Below are positions 27,406 to 35,745 of a DNA stretch of 64,000 nucleotides, piece by piece. This DNA is from Sphingomonas sp. DG1-23 (lineage in GTDB: Bacteria; Pseudomonadota; Alphaproteobacteria; Sphingomonadales; Sphingomonadaceae): contig NZ_JAVAMA010000004.1 in assembly GCF_030730875.1 (NCBI RefSeq), positions 357,197 through 421,196 of the forward strand, written 5' to 3'. The translations under genes and the position numbers were made by a program. The notes beneath the pieces were generated by a model. The model worked only from the letters and a program-made list of their open reading frames with translations. It was not told where the DNA came from and ran no database searches. Each line of letters starts with the position of its first letter. The stretch's first letter is position 1.

Positions 27406-27641
27406 TGGCGATGGCCGCAGCCGAGATCGAGGAATTGATCCGCGCGGGCATCCCCGATGCCCGGGTCGAGATCACCGACCTTGCCGGCGACGGTGACCAC
27501 TATGCAGCGCGGGTCATCGCCCCCATGTTCAAGGGGATGCCGCGCGTGCGTCAGCACCAGGCGGTTTATGCAGCGCTCGGCGGGCGCATGGGCGGCGTGC
27601 TCCACGCGCTCCAGTTGACCACCGAAGCGCCAGAGGAGTGA
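27405..27641 (+). CDS. bolA: BolA family protein
   Basis: A 78-residue BolA-type protein. AAEIEELIRAGIPDARVEITDLAGDGDHYAARV and the C-terminal segment HQAVYAALGGRMGGVLHALQL (read in parts) contain the fold's conserved H-x-R/Q-V and LHALQL. Such proteins bind a [2Fe-2S] cluster together with CGFS glutaredoxins and act in iron-sulfur trafficking or gene control. The start shares a base with the DUF1476 stop; a second ATG two codons later is possible. It is followed closely by grxD, the expected partner. Confidence 0.93.
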   Translation: MAMAAAEIEELIRAGIPDARVEITDLAGDGDHYAARVIAPMFKGMPRVRQHQAVYAALGGRMGGVLHALQLTTEAPEE

Positions 27642-27646
27642 CGATA

Positions 27647-27979
27647 GTGACCGACGACGTTCAGGCGCGCATTCAGGGGCTGGTCGATGCCAATCCCGTG
27701 CTCCTCTTCATGAAGGGCAGCCCGCTCTTCCCGCAATGCGGCTTCTCGAGCCGCGCGATCGCGATCCTCAACCATCTCGGCGTCGAGTTCGAGAGCGTCG
27801 ACGTGCTCCAGGACCAGGGCGTCCGCCAGGGCATCAAGGCGTTCTCCGATTGGCCGACGATCCCGCAGCTTTATGTGAAGGGCGAATTCGTCGGCGGATC
27901 GGACATCATGATGGAGATGTACGAGAGCGGCGAGCTCGCGCAATTGCTCGCCGACAAGGGCGTCGCCGCACAGGCCTGA
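27647..27979 (+). CDS. grxD: Monothiol glutaredoxin (Grx4/GrxD type)
   Basis: A 110-residue monothiol glutaredoxin. The CGFS active site is at C31 (FPQCGFSSRAI), with TIPQLYVKGEFVGGSD as the glutathione-binding part. It carries [2Fe-2S] clusters and forms heterodimers with BolA. The start is a GTG with GAGGAG about nine bases upstream; a GTG at 27638 overlaps the bolA stop and is the alternative. Confidence 0.94.
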   Translation: MTDDVQARIQGLVDANPVLLFMKGSPLFPQCGFSSRAIAILNHLGVEFESVDVLQDQGVRQGIKAFSDWPTIPQLYVKGEFVGGSDIMMEMYESGELAQLLADKGVAAQA

Positions 27980-27998
27980 GTTCACCGGAATTAGACGT

Positions 27999-28106
27999 CG
28001 TCACCCCGGCCTTGGGCCGGGGTCCACTGTGCCGCGATGGAGAAGCAAGAGGCTCTTGCTGCTCGTTTGGCCTTCCGGTGGACCCCGGCGCAAGGCCGGG
28101 GTGACG
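27999..28106. repeat. REP-like inverted repeat (family 1, copy D)
   Basis: CGTCACCCCGGCCTTGGGCC faces GACCCCGGCGCAAGGCCGGG-GTGACG. The centre contains GGAGAAGCAAGAGGC, also found in copy F at 33306, showing that the whole unit, not just the arms, is related. Confidence 0.8.
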
Positions 28107-28486
28107 TGTATCTGGCCGTCCCCGTGCTCCGGCGAAGGCCTGAGCACTGGCGGCAGCGGCGCACACAGGCCAACGCTCCGGCCCCCGCCAGCAGAGAGCG
28201 GCGCGTCCGACTCGGACATCGATTTGGAAAACCCGGGTCGGGTGGGTCGACGCGAGACCGGTAAGTAAGCGGTCGACCCACCCTGGAATGAAGCGTCGAA
28301 ACGCTCGGGGTGCCCGATACTTTGCACTCGCCGTGCCAGTTTGCGCGAACCGCGCTTTCGCAGCCCTTTCAGTGGTTAACGAGTCCCATCGTCCCGACGG
28401 ACCTGTAAATTTGCCCGACAGGCCGCGCGTCGGGCCGTGCACCGGTCTCGCAGCGGACATAATCCATTCACCCGCCATTCAGCCAC
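28107..28486. other. Gene-free stretch with a hairpin before the BlaI-like gene
   Basis: About 380 bp with no supportable protein gene. The only strong structure is an inverted repeat at 28240-28283. A frame opening at 28288 runs on into the M56 gene but is not believable before 28903. The promoter and operator of the blaI-like gene lie at its right edge. Confidence 0.55.
28240..28283. repeat. Perfect 12-bp inverted repeat
   Basis: GGGTGGGTCGAC and GTCGACCCACCC flank a 20-base centre, GCGAGACCGGTAAGTAAGCG. It could be a transcript hairpin, terminator or small-RNA element. It is unrelated to the REP families. Confidence 0.55.
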
Positions 28487-28525
28487 TTGACTACAGACGT
28501 AATCGTGACGATTACACAAGTAGTC
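28487..28525 (+). promoter_or_regulatory. Promoter with double BlaI-type operator
   Basis: Two 16-bp dyads, GACTACAGACGTAATC (28489-28504) and GATTACACAAGTAGTC (28510-28525), are separated by five bases; the middle forms GTAATCGTGACGATTAC, a perfect 17-bp dyad. Each contains TACA-N3-GTA, close to the BlaI/MecI/CopY core. The -35 (TTGACT, 28487-28492) and -10 (GATTAC, 28510-28515), 17 bp apart, lie inside the dyads, so repressor binding would block polymerase. Confidence 0.8.
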
Positions 28526-28537
28526 AGAGAGGGACTC

Positions 28538-28906
28538 ATGACCGAGCGGATCAGCGAAGCCGAACAGGCGGTGATGGAGGTGCTCTGGGAGGAGTCGCCG
28601 CTCACGGCGCAGGAAGTCGCCGAGCGGGTTCCCGCCGAGCGCGACTGGAGCGCCAACACCGTCAAGACCCTGCTCGGCCGGCTGCTCGCCAAGAGCATCA
28701 TCGCGCACGAGGAAGACGGTCGCCGCTATCGCTATCGCCCGCTGGTCGAGCGCGCGGACTATGTCGTCGGCGAATCGCGCCGCTTCATGGATCGGCTGTT
28801 CGGCGGCAAGCTCACGCCCCTGGTCGCCCATCTCGCCGAGCGCGACGCGATCACCGATCAGGACATCGCCGAGATCGAGGCGCTGCTGAAGGAGCTGAAG
28901 TCATGA
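28538..28906 (+). CDS. BlaI/MecI/CopY family repressor
   Basis: A 122-residue winged-helix repressor. The N-terminal domain (ISEAEQAVMEVLWEESPLTA, then NTVKTLLGRLLAKSIIAHEEDGRRYRY) is the DNA-binding part; the C-terminal helices dimerise. It normally represses its own operon and is cleaved when the M56 peptidase partner senses a signal. The ATG at 28538 follows GAGAGGGA. Four-base overlap with the peptidase gene (ATGA). The operator sites lie just upstream. Confidence 0.93.
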   Translation: MTERISEAEQAVMEVLWEESPLTAQEVAERVPAERDWSANTVKTLLGRLLAKSIIAHEEDGRRYRYRPLVERADYVVGESRRFMDRLFGGKLTPLVAHLAERDAITDQDIAEIEALLKELKS

Positions 28907-30408
28907 TCGGCTGGGCACTCGAAACCTTCGTCGCCACCAGCCTGCTGATGCTGTTGGTCCTCGCGGTCCGCGCGCCCGTGCGCAAGAGCTTCGGCCCGCA
29001 CATGGCCTATGCCTTGTGGCTGCTGCCAGTGGCGCGGCTGGTGCTGCCGCCGCTTCCGCAGAGCTGGCGCGAGCAGGCGGTGGCGCCGGTCGCCGCGGCA
29101 AGCGACATCGTCGCAGTCTATTTCGTCGAGCCGCTCGGCGCCGCACCCTCGGCGGGGGCCGAAGGCAGCTTCGGGCTGTGGATGGCGGTGCTGCTCGTCT
29201 GGGCGCTCGGCGCCGCGGCATTCCTCGTCTGGCACCTGATCTCGCACCGCCGCTACACCGCCAATCTGCTCCGCGCAGCCCGCGTCGACCGGACGATCGC
29301 GCAAGGGCGCGTCCGCGTGATCGAGACCGACGCCGCGCATGGGCCTCTGGCCTTCGGGGTGTTCCGCAAATATGTCGCGTTTCCGCGCGATTTCTCCGAG
29401 CGTTACGACGAGCTCGAGCGCGACCTCGCGCTCGCGCACGAGCTTGGCCATCATGTCCGCGGCGATCTGATCGCGAACTGGGTCGCGCTGATCGTCCTCG
29501 CGCTCCATTGGTTCAATCCGATCGCGTGGAAGGCCTTCCGCGCCTTCCGCGCCGATCAGGAGATGGCCTGCGACGCCCTCGTGCTCGCCGGCCGCGCCCA
29601 GGCACTGCGCCATGCTTATGGCCGTGCGATCGTCAAGTCCGCGCATGGGGGTGCGGTCTCGGCGGCCTGTCACTTGCACACCATCAACGAAGTCAAAGGG
29701 AGGTTACGCATGCTTTCGAAGACCCGGCAATTTTCCCCCACCCGCGCCGCTGCGGGATTGATCGGGGTCGGCGCGCTCTCGGTCGCCGCTCTCGGGCTCA
29801 CTGCCTCGGGAACGCAGGCCGCCGAGACGCTCAAGAGCAAGGTCGAGACCGTCACCGGCATGGATCTCGGCCAGGACATGCCCGCGCCGCCGGCGCCGCC
29901 CGAGGCACCCGAAGCGGTCGAGGCCCCCGAAGCGCCCGAGCCGCCCGAGGCGATCGCAGCGCCGCGCCACGAGCGCCACGTCGTCCGCTTCAACGTGCAG
30001 GACGACGACAAGAAGGACGGCAAGAAGATCCGCAAGATGGTCATCGTCCGCTCCGACGGCAGCAAGGACGAGATCGCGATGCCCGACATGGAAGCGATCC
30101 GCATCTCGGTCCCCGAGATCCGCGACGGCAAATGCGGCAAGGGCGAACCGAGCGTCGAGCACCGCAAGAACGGCGACAAGAACGTCATGATCATCTGCAC
30201 CGACCGGATCGAGGCGATGAGCGAAAACGCCACCCGCATGGCGATGCGCCACAAGGCGCTGGGCATGGACAGCGCCCGGATGGGCCTGCGCATGGCGCGC
30301 CGTTCGATCGAGAACGAGACCGCCATGGGCGCCGAGGAGCGTGCCCGGGCGCTCAAGGGGATCGACGAGGCGATGGCCGAGCTCGAAAAAGAGCGCGACG
30401 CGGACTGA
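28903..30408 (+). CDS. M56-family (BlaR1-like) membrane metallopeptidase
   Basis: A 501-residue protein. The N-terminal half has several membrane segments and the gluzincin motif H179-E-L-G-H183 (LAHELGHHVRGD), with the third ligand in DQEMACDALVL. In BlaR1/MecR1 this domain cleaves the BlaI repressor. The C-terminal part, after the helix around residue 290, is a Pro/Glu-rich linker (PPEAPEAVEAPEAPEPPEA) and an acidic-basic region of unknown fold; there is no penicillin-binding sensor domain, so the signal sensed is not a beta-lactam by this domain. It follows the repressor with a four-base overlap. Confidence 0.88.
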   Translation: MIGWALETFVATSLLMLLVLAVRAPVRKSFGPHMAYALWLLPVARLVLPPLPQSWREQAVAPVAAASDIVAVYFVEPLGAAPSAGAEGSFGLWMAVLLVWALGAAAFLVWHLISHRRYTANLLRAARVDRTIAQGRVRVIETDAAHGPLAFGVFRKYVAFPRDFSERYDELERDLALAHELGHHVRGDLIANWVALIVLALHWFNPIAWKAFRAFRADQEMACDALVLAGRAQALRHAYGRAIVKSAHGGAVSAACHLHTINEVKGRLRMLSKTRQFSPTRAAAGLIGVGALSVAALGLTASGTQAAETLKSKVETVTGMDLGQDMPAPPAPPEAPEAVEAPEAPEPPEAIAAPRHERHVVRFNVQDDDKKDGKKIRKMVIVRSDGSKDEIAMPDMEAIRISVPEIRDGKCGKGEPSVEHRKNGDKNVMIICTDRIEAMSENATRMAMRHKALGMDSARMGLRMARRSIENETAMGAEERARALKGIDEAMAELEKERDAD

Positions 30409-30452
30409 CGAGAGGGGAGGGGCGTCCGCATGCCCCGCGGACACCCTTCACG

Positions 30453-30492
30453 AACGGGGCCGGCTGAACTCCTTCGCAGCCGGCTCCGTTTT
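30453..30492 (+). terminator. Terminator after the M56 gene
   Basis: AACGGGGCCGGCTG, a loop, then CAGCCGGCTCCGTT with TT. It starts 45 bp after the M56 stop and is a good intrinsic terminator. Confidence 0.8.
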
Positions 30493-30532
30493 GCTTTTCT
30501 GCCTTTTATCCCAACTCGCTATCGTCATCCCG

Positions 30533-30630
30533 GCGAAGGCCGGGATCCACCAGGCGCCCAGGCGAGTGCTTCAAACTTCCTGTCCATCGCTGTCGACGCG
30601 GTGGACCCCGGCGCAAGGCCGGGGTGACGA
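30533..30630. repeat. REP-like inverted repeat (family 1, copy E)
   Basis: CGTCATCCCGGCGAAGGCCG faces GACCCCGGCGCAAGGCCGGG-GTGACG, between the M56 terminator and the MBL gene. Confidence 0.8.
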
Positions 30631-30673
30631 TGGTGGCCTTGTCTAAACCCCCGCCACCCGCCACATCCCCCCG

Positions 30674-31531
30674 ATGATCGAGGCTCCCACTGGCATCGCG
30701 CTCGCGGTCGAGCCGCTGGTCGCGCGCGTCCTCGCGCCCAACCCGTCGCCCTTCACTTTTACCGGCACCCAGACCTATCTGGTCGGCACCGCCGAACTCG
30801 CAGTGATCGATCCCGGCCCCGACGATCCCGCGCATCTGGACGCCTTGCGCGCCGCGATCGCCGCGCGCCCGGTGACCGCGATCCTCTGCACCCACACCCA
30901 CCGCGACCACAGCCCCGCCGCCGGCCCGCTCAAGGCCGCCACCGGCGCCCCGATCATCGGCTGCGCGCCGCTCACCCTCGAGGATGCCGGCCCGCGCGCC
31001 GACGCCGCCTTCGACACCGATTACGCGCCCGATCGCATCCTCGCCGATGGCGAGCGCATCGCCGGCCCCGACTGGACCCTCGTCGCGGTCGCCACCCCCG
31101 GTCACACCTCGAACCATCTCGCTTTCGCGCTGCCCGAGGCAGGGGCGCTGTTCACCGGCGACCATGTCATGGGCTGGTCGACCACCGTGGTCGCGCCGCC
31201 CGACGGCGACATGGCGGCGTACATGGCGAGCCTCGACAAGCTGATGTCCCGCGAGGACCGCATCTATTACCCCGCCCACGGCGATGCGATCGAGCGCCCG
31301 CAACGCTTCGTCCGCGGGCTGATGGGGCATCGCAAGCAGCGCGAAGGCCAGATCCTCCGCCTGCTCCGCGAGGGGATCGGCCTGATCCCCGAGATGGTCG
31401 CGCGCATGTATGTCGGGCTCGATCCGCGGCTCACCGGCGCCGCCGGTCGCTCGGTGCTGGCCCATCTCCTCGATCTGCGCGGCCGCGGCCTCGTCCAGGG
31501 GGAGGGCGAATCGTGGAAGCTCGCGGCATGA
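30674..31531 (+). CDS. MBL-fold metallo-hydrolase
   Basis: A 285-residue metallo-beta-lactamase-fold protein. The dinuclear metal site is CTHTHRDHSPAA with H74, H76, D78 and H79, followed by PGHTSNHLAF (third histidine) and GDHVMGWS. A C-terminal helical domain after residue 215 resembles the LACTB2-like group. The substrate is unknown. Its stop overlaps the DUF4230 start (ATGA), so the two are one unit. Confidence 0.9.
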   Translation: MIEAPTGIALAVEPLVARVLAPNPSPFTFTGTQTYLVGTAELAVIDPGPDDPAHLDALRAAIAARPVTAILCTHTHRDHSPAAGPLKAATGAPIIGCAPLTLEDAGPRADAAFDTDYAPDRILADGERIAGPDWTLVAVATPGHTSNHLAFALPEAGALFTGDHVMGWSTTVVAPPDGDMAAYMASLDKLMSREDRIYYPAHGDAIERPQRFVRGLMGHRKQREGQILRLLREGIGLIPEMVARMYVGLDPRLTGAAGRSVLAHLLDLRGRGLVQGEGESWKLAA

Positions 31532-32211
31532 TGCGCTGGGGCTGCCTCAAATTCCTTGCCCTGCTGGTCGCTTTGCTTCTCGCGATCGGCGCGGGCTTCT
31601 GGTTTCTCGGCGACACCGTCAAGAGCCAGTTCCGCGGCCCCGATCCGGTGACGGTCGCGCAAGCCAGCCTGCAGGGGCTGCGCGAGCAGAACCGCCTGTC
31701 CACCTTCGCCGCGCGCTACGTCGCGGTGGTCACCTCGAAGCAGAACCGCCTCGGCATGACCGCCGAGAAGACGCTGATCATGCCCGGCATGGTCCGCTAC
31801 GAAGTCGATCTGGCCAGGCTCCAGCAGAAGAGCCTGTCCTGGGACGCGGCGAACAACCGGCTGACCATCCTGCTGCCGCCGCTCGAGGTGATCGGGCCCG
31901 ATGTCGATCTCGACGGCATCCGCGAATATTCGCAGGGCGGGCTGCTGATGCGCTTCACCGATGTGGAGACCCAGCTCGATGCCGCCAATCGCAAGGCCGG
32001 CCGGCAGGAATTGCTCAATCAGGCGCGCAGCCCGACCCCGGTCAAGCTGGCGAAGGAAGCCACCCGCCGCGCGATCGAGCGCAGCTTCGCGATGCCGCTC
32101 AAGGCTGCCGGGCTCGATGCCAAGGTCGCGGTATTCTTTCCCGACGAACGGCCGAGCGAGGATTGGGACCGCTCGCGCCGCCCCGAGGATGTGCTTGCCA
32201 ATCGCTGGTAA
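31528..32211 (+). CDS. DUF4230 domain protein
   Basis: A 227-residue protein with one N-terminal membrane segment (FLALLVALLLAIGAGFWFLG) and an exported DUF4230 domain, recognised by ARYVAVVTSKQNRLGM and EKTLIMPGMVRYEVDL. Function is unknown. It is translationally coupled to the MBL hydrolase upstream. The first of two adjacent ATGs (31528) is used because it forms the four-base overlap. Confidence 0.8.
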   Translation: MMRWGCLKFLALLVALLLAIGAGFWFLGDTVKSQFRGPDPVTVAQASLQGLREQNRLSTFAARYVAVVTSKQNRLGMTAEKTLIMPGMVRYEVDLARLQQKSLSWDAANNRLTILLPPLEVIGPDVDLDGIREYSQGGLLMRFTDVETQLDAANRKAGRQELLNQARSPTPVKLAKEATRRAIERSFAMPLKAAGLDAKVAVFFPDERPSEDWDRSRRPEDVLANRW

Positions 32212-32265
32212 GGATGGCGGTCGATAAGCCTTGATCCCGACCCCTCCACGGGCCATCTGCCCCGC

Positions 32266-33294
32266 ATGGACGCACGAAACGGAATGGGCGGAAGCCTCGC
32301 TGGCCTCGACCTTCGCGCCGAGATCGATCGGCTGCGCAAGGAGCGCAACGCCGTCATCCTCGCGCATTATTATCAAAAGCCCGAATTGCAGGACATTGCC
32401 GATTTCGTCGGCGACAGCCTCGATCTCTCGCGCAAGGCCGCCGAGACCGATGCCGACGTCATCGCCTTTTGCGGCGTGCGCTTCATGGCCGAGACCGCCA
32501 AGATCCTCTCGCCCGACAAGATCGTCGTGCTCCCCGACATGAACGCCGGGTGCAGCCTCGAAGACAGCTGTCCGCCCGAGCAGTTCGCCGCCTTCCGCGC
32601 CCAGCACCCCGATCACATCGCCTTGACCTACATAAACTGCTCGGTCGAGGTTAAGGCGCTGAGCGACATCATCGTCACCAGCTCGTCGGCCGAGAAGATC
32701 CTCAGCCAGATCCCGGCGAGCCAGAAGATCATCTTCGGCCCCGATCGCAATCTCGGCGGCTATCTCACCCGTACTCTCGGCCGCGAGATGCTGCTCTGGC
32801 CGGGCGTGTGCATCGTCCACGAGGCGTTCTCGGAAACCGAATTGCTCAAGCTCGAGGCGCAATATCCCGACGCGCCGATCGCCGCGCATCCCGAATGCCC
32901 GCCGCATATCCTCGACCATGCCGATTATGTCGGCTCGACCCGCGGCATCCTCGATTTCGCCAAGAGCTTCCCTGGCGACACGTTGATCGTCGCCACCGAG
33001 CCGCACATCATCCACCAGATGGAAAAGGCGCTGCCCGAGAAGAATTTCATCGGTGCCCCCGGCGCCGACGGGAACTGCAACTGCAACATCTGCCCGTACA
33101 TGGCGCTCAACAACATGGAGAAGCTCTATCTCGCGCTGCGCGACCTCGAGCCACGCATCGAGATCGAGGAAGGCATGCGGCTCAAGGCAAAGCAGAGCCT
33201 CGACCGGATGCTGGAAATGGCGAGCGCGAGCGTCGGGCAGGGCGATCTCGGCCCGGTCCCCGCAGTCGGCGGCGATCCGCGCAAGGGCGACTGA
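32266..33294 (+). CDS. nadA: Quinolinate synthase
   Basis: A 342-residue oxygen-sensitive [4Fe-4S] enzyme that condenses iminoaspartate with dihydroxyacetone phosphate to quinolinate in NAD synthesis. HYYQKPELQDIADFVGDSL is the N-terminal signature. Cluster cysteines are likely those in DMNAGCSLED, YINCSVEVK and the C-terminal GNCNCNICPYM. nadC lies about 3 kb downstream, nadB is not in the window. Confidence 0.96.
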   Translation: MDARNGMGGSLAGLDLRAEIDRLRKERNAVILAHYYQKPELQDIADFVGDSLDLSRKAAETDADVIAFCGVRFMAETAKILSPDKIVVLPDMNAGCSLEDSCPPEQFAAFRAQHPDHIALTYINCSVEVKALSDIIVTSSSAEKILSQIPASQKIIFGPDRNLGGYLTRTLGREMLLWPGVCIVHEAFSETELLKLEAQYPDAPIAAHPECPPHILDHADYVGSTRGILDFAKSFPGDTLIVATEPHIIHQMEKALPEKNFIGAPGADGNCNCNICPYMALNNMEKLYLALRDLEPRIEIEEGMRLKAKQSLDRMLEMASASVGQGDLGPVPAVGGDPRKGD

Positions 33295-33305
33295 CGGCCA
33301 GGCCC

Positions 33306-33412
33306 GTCATCCCGGCCCTGTGCCGGGATCCACGGTGCCGCGTCGGAAAAGCAAGAGGCGTTAGCGCACCGCCTGCCTCCCGGTGGACCCCGGCCCAAGG
33401 CCGGGGTGACCC
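33306..33412. repeat. REP-like inverted repeat (family 1, copy F)
   Basis: CCGTCATCCCGGCCCTGTGCC faces GACCCCGGCCCAAGGCCGGG-GTGACC. Shares the central AAGCAAGAGGC with copy D. It lies between convergent nadA and the Dabb gene. Confidence 0.8.
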
Positions 33413-33418
33413 GTAGGT

Positions 33419-33817
33419 TCAGACCGTCACCATGTCGTACACGACCACCTTGCCCCACAAATGCCCGCACTTCGCGATGAAGTCCTTGTGCACCGGGTGG
33501 TCCTGATAGGTCTTCTGGTCGGCGACATTGTCGAACACCAGCATCTCGGAGACGTGGAAGCTCGAATCGACCACGTCGCGCTGCTCGGTCGAAGCCGGCA
33601 CGCCCACTTCGAGGCTGCGCACCACCTCGACCTTGCCGAGCCCGCGTACCCCCGCGATCAACGCGTCGCGATCGGCCGTCGAGCCCGGATTCTTCAGCCA
33701 GAAGAACACATGATGGACGACCTTGCCCGCGGCCGGCGCGGCGGAGGCGGAACCCGCACTCATCGCGGCCGCGCCCAATGCGACACCCTTGACCACGTCC
33801 CTGCGATTGACCGGCAT
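33419..33817 (-). CDS. Dabb family protein with Tat signal
   Basis: A 132-residue protein with a twin-arginine signal ([21 protein letters not shown]), so folded before export, followed by a stress-responsive dimeric alpha/beta barrel (Dabb) domain starting [19 protein letters not shown]. Family members are small ferredoxin-like dimers; the substrate is unknown. It is alone between nadA (convergent) and dinB (same strand). An intergenic region of about 150 bp before it holds no clear promoter element. Confidence 0.85.
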   Translation of the reverse strand: MPVNRRDVVKGVALGAAAMSAGSASAAPAAGKVVHHVFFWLKNPGSTADRDALIAGVRGLGKVEVVRSLEVGVPASTEQRDVVDSSFHVSEMLVFDNVADQKTYQDHPVHKDFIAKCGHLWGKVVVYDMVTV

Positions 33818-33966
33818 CCTGTCATCTCATCCTTTCGAGGCCCTGCGGCGGGCGGCGTTGCTTCGGCGGCACTGTCTCCACGCGGCGATCCGCGGTCAAG
33901 GCGCCGATGGTCGTAGGCGTCCGATCCTTGTCGACGCGCTTTCGCCCCCGAGGCTCCTGCAAGCTG

Positions 33967-35064
33967 TCAGCCTCGGCTGCTTCCCCCCGTCCCGAACAAC
34001 GGCAGCGCCTCGCCCCCGCCTGCCTCCGCCTCGAAATTCGACACCGTCACCCCCACCAGCCGGATTCCCTTCTCGGGCGGCAGCACCAGCCCGATCAGCT
34101 CGCGGCTCGCTCCCCGCAGCGCCTCCTGCGTCCGCACCACGCCGGCAAAGCTCCGGCTCCGGGTAATCAGCTTGAAATCGGCGAACTTGACCTTCACCGT
34201 CACCGTCCGCCCGAAAGCCTGCGCCTTGTCGCACCAGCTCCACACCTCGTCTGCCATGCGCAGCACGCCGGCCTCGATCTCGCCCGGCTCGGTGAGGTCG
34301 CGGTCGAACGTCGTCTCCGAACCCGAGGATTTGCGCTCGCGCGACGGATTCACCGGGCGATCGTCCCGTCCGCGCGCGATCGCATGATACCATTCGGCCG
34401 CGCTGCCGAAATGCGCGCGCAGGAAATCGATCGATTTGTCGCGCAGATCGGCGCCGGTCTCGATCCCCAGCCGCTTCATCTTGGCCGCGGTCACCGGCCC
34501 GATGCCATGGAAGCGCGCCACCGGCAGTGCCTCCACCCATGCCGGACCCATTTCGGGCGTCACCGCGAACTGGCCATTGGGCTTGCGCTGGTCCGAGGCG
34601 AGCTTGGCGAGAAACTTGTTGTACGAAATCCCCGCCGAGGCGGTCAGCCCGGTCTCGTCGAGGATCCGCGCGCGGATCGCCTTGGCGGTCGCCCACGCAG
34701 TTTCGATTCCCCGGCGGTTGGCAGTGACGTCGAGATAGGCCTCGTCGAGCGACAGCGGCTGGATCAGCTCGGTATAGTCGGCGAAGATCGCGTGGATCTG
34801 CTTCGACACTGCCTTGTACACCTCGAACCGCGGCTTGACGAAGACCAATTCGGGGCAGCGCCGGAGCGCGGTCACCGAAGGCAGCGCCGATCGCACTCCG
34901 AAGGTCCGCGCCTCATAGCTCGCCGCCGCCACCACCCCGCGCGCCGCGGCATAGCCCACCGCCACCGGCCGCCCGCGCAATTCGGGCGCGTCGCGCTGCT
35001 CCACCGACGCGAAAAAGGCGTCCATGTCGATATGGATGATCTTTCGGACGGGCGGTGCGCTCAC
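33967..35064 (-). CDS. dinB: DNA polymerase IV (translesion)
   Basis: A 365-residue Y-family polymerase for error-prone bypass of damage. The catalytic acidic residues are in HIDMDAFFASVEQ and SLDEAYLDVT; the GIGPVTAAKMKRLGIETG helix-hairpin-helix and little-finger domain follow. The C-terminus ends EALPLFGTGG, close to the clamp-binding motif Q/E-x-x-L-F expected there. A GTTC-N7-GTTC LexA box sits 22 bp upstream, so SOS induction is expected. Confidence 0.96.
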   Translation of the reverse strand: MSAPPVRKIIHIDMDAFFASVEQRDAPELRGRPVAVGYAAARGVVAAASYEARTFGVRSALPSVTALRRCPELVFVKPRFEVYKAVSKQIHAIFADYTELIQPLSLDEAYLDVTANRRGIETAWATAKAIRARILDETGLTASAGISYNKFLAKLASDQRKPNGQFAVTPEMGPAWVEALPVARFHGIGPVTAAKMKRLGIETGADLRDKSIDFLRAHFGSAAEWYHAIARGRDDRPVNPSRERKSSGSETTFDRDLTEPGEIEAGVLRMADEVWSWCDKAQAFGRTVTVKVKFADFKLITRSRSFAGVVRTQEALRGASRELIGLVLPPEKGIRLVGVTVSNFEAEAGGGEALPLFGTGGSSRG

Positions 35065-35085
35065 GAATGCGGTTTAGTCCGCATC

Positions 35086-35100
35086 GAACAATCAGGGAAC
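35086..35100 (-). promoter_or_regulatory. LexA (SOS) box before dinB
   Basis: On the minus strand GTTC-CCTGATT-GTTC, i.e. GTTC-N7-GTTC, the alphaproteobacterial LexA operator. It overlaps a possible -35 (TTGTTC), with GACTAA 17 bp later as a weak -10, and ends 22 bp before the dinB start. Confidence 0.82.
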
Positions 35101-35114
35101 AAAAACCTGCTGCT

Positions 35115-35510
35115 TCACCACAGTATCCGGCAGGGAAACGCGGCGAATGCCGGATCGCGCGAAACGAGCGTCAGGTCTTCCAATTCGGCTTGTGCGGCGA
35201 GCATCCGGTCGAAGGGATCGGCATTGGGAATCGCATAGCCGCCTGCTCGCAGTGCATGTGCTATCTCGATCTGCAGCGGAACGAAGCCGCTGCGCACGAG
35301 TGACTCTTCGAAGCGATCCAGCGCTGGCCCGGGATCGAGCTTGCCGAGTCGATGCTTGGTGGCGATCTCCCATGCCGTGGCAGCGCTGACGAAGATATCG
35401 CCGCCTCCGGCGATCGCCTGGGCGGCGTCGGTACCCTGGATCGCTTTGCTGTCCGCCCACCACCAGATCAGCGCATGCGTGTCGAGCAACAGCCTCAACG
35501 GCCTTCCCAA
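35115..35510 (-). CDS. PIN-domain toxin (VapC-like)
   Basis: A 131-residue PIN-domain ribonuclease. Acidic residues expected at the metal site are in LLLDTHALIWW (D10-11), AATAWEIA (E), NADPFDRMLAA (D) and LTLVSRDP (D). Such toxins cleave RNA when freed from their antitoxin. It overlaps the antitoxin gene by 16 bp and is translated after it. VapC-like by PIN family and partner; the exact RNA target is unknown. Confidence 0.88.
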   Translation of the reverse strand: MGRPLRLLLDTHALIWWWADSKAIQGTDAAQAIAGGGDIFVSAATAWEIATKHRLGKLDPGPALDRFEESLVRSGFVPLQIEIAHALRAGGYAIPNADPFDRMLAAQAELEDLTLVSRDPAFAAFPCRILW

Positions 35511-35737
35511 AGCTTTAATTCGTCCCCGGGCAAAGGTTCGAAGAAAGACGCGTCGTCAAAGCGGATCCGGCCTTTGAACATCCCCGGCTGACGCTGGCTC
35601 GGTCGTTCGGGGTCGATCGGCACCAGCTTGGCGACAGGCTTGCCGCTCTTGCCGATCACCACTTCCTCGCCGGCCGCTACGCGCGCGAGCAGCCTGGAGA
35701 GATGCGTCTTGGCATCGTGCACATTGACGATCGTCAT
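35495..35737 (-). CDS. Phd/YefM-type antitoxin
   Basis: An 80-residue antitoxin. IVNVHDAKTHLSRLLARVAAG and EEVVIGKSGKPVAKLVP form the DNA-binding Phd/YefM fold; the acidic C-terminus (DDASFFEPLPGDELKLWEG) is the likely toxin-wrapping tail. It should repress its own promoter with the toxin. A palindrome lies nine bases upstream of the start. Confidence 0.9.
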   Translation of the reverse strand: MTIVNVHDAKTHLSRLLARVAAGEEVVIGKSGKPVAKLVPIDPERPSQRQPGMFKGRIRFDDASFFEPLPGDELKLWEGR

Positions 35738-35745
35738 CCCGGAAG

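Noticed and set aside
28288..28902. Upstream extension of the M56 frame
   Set aside because: It runs through the repressor gene in another frame; the ATG at 28903 is coupled to the repressor stop and gives the normal family N-terminus.
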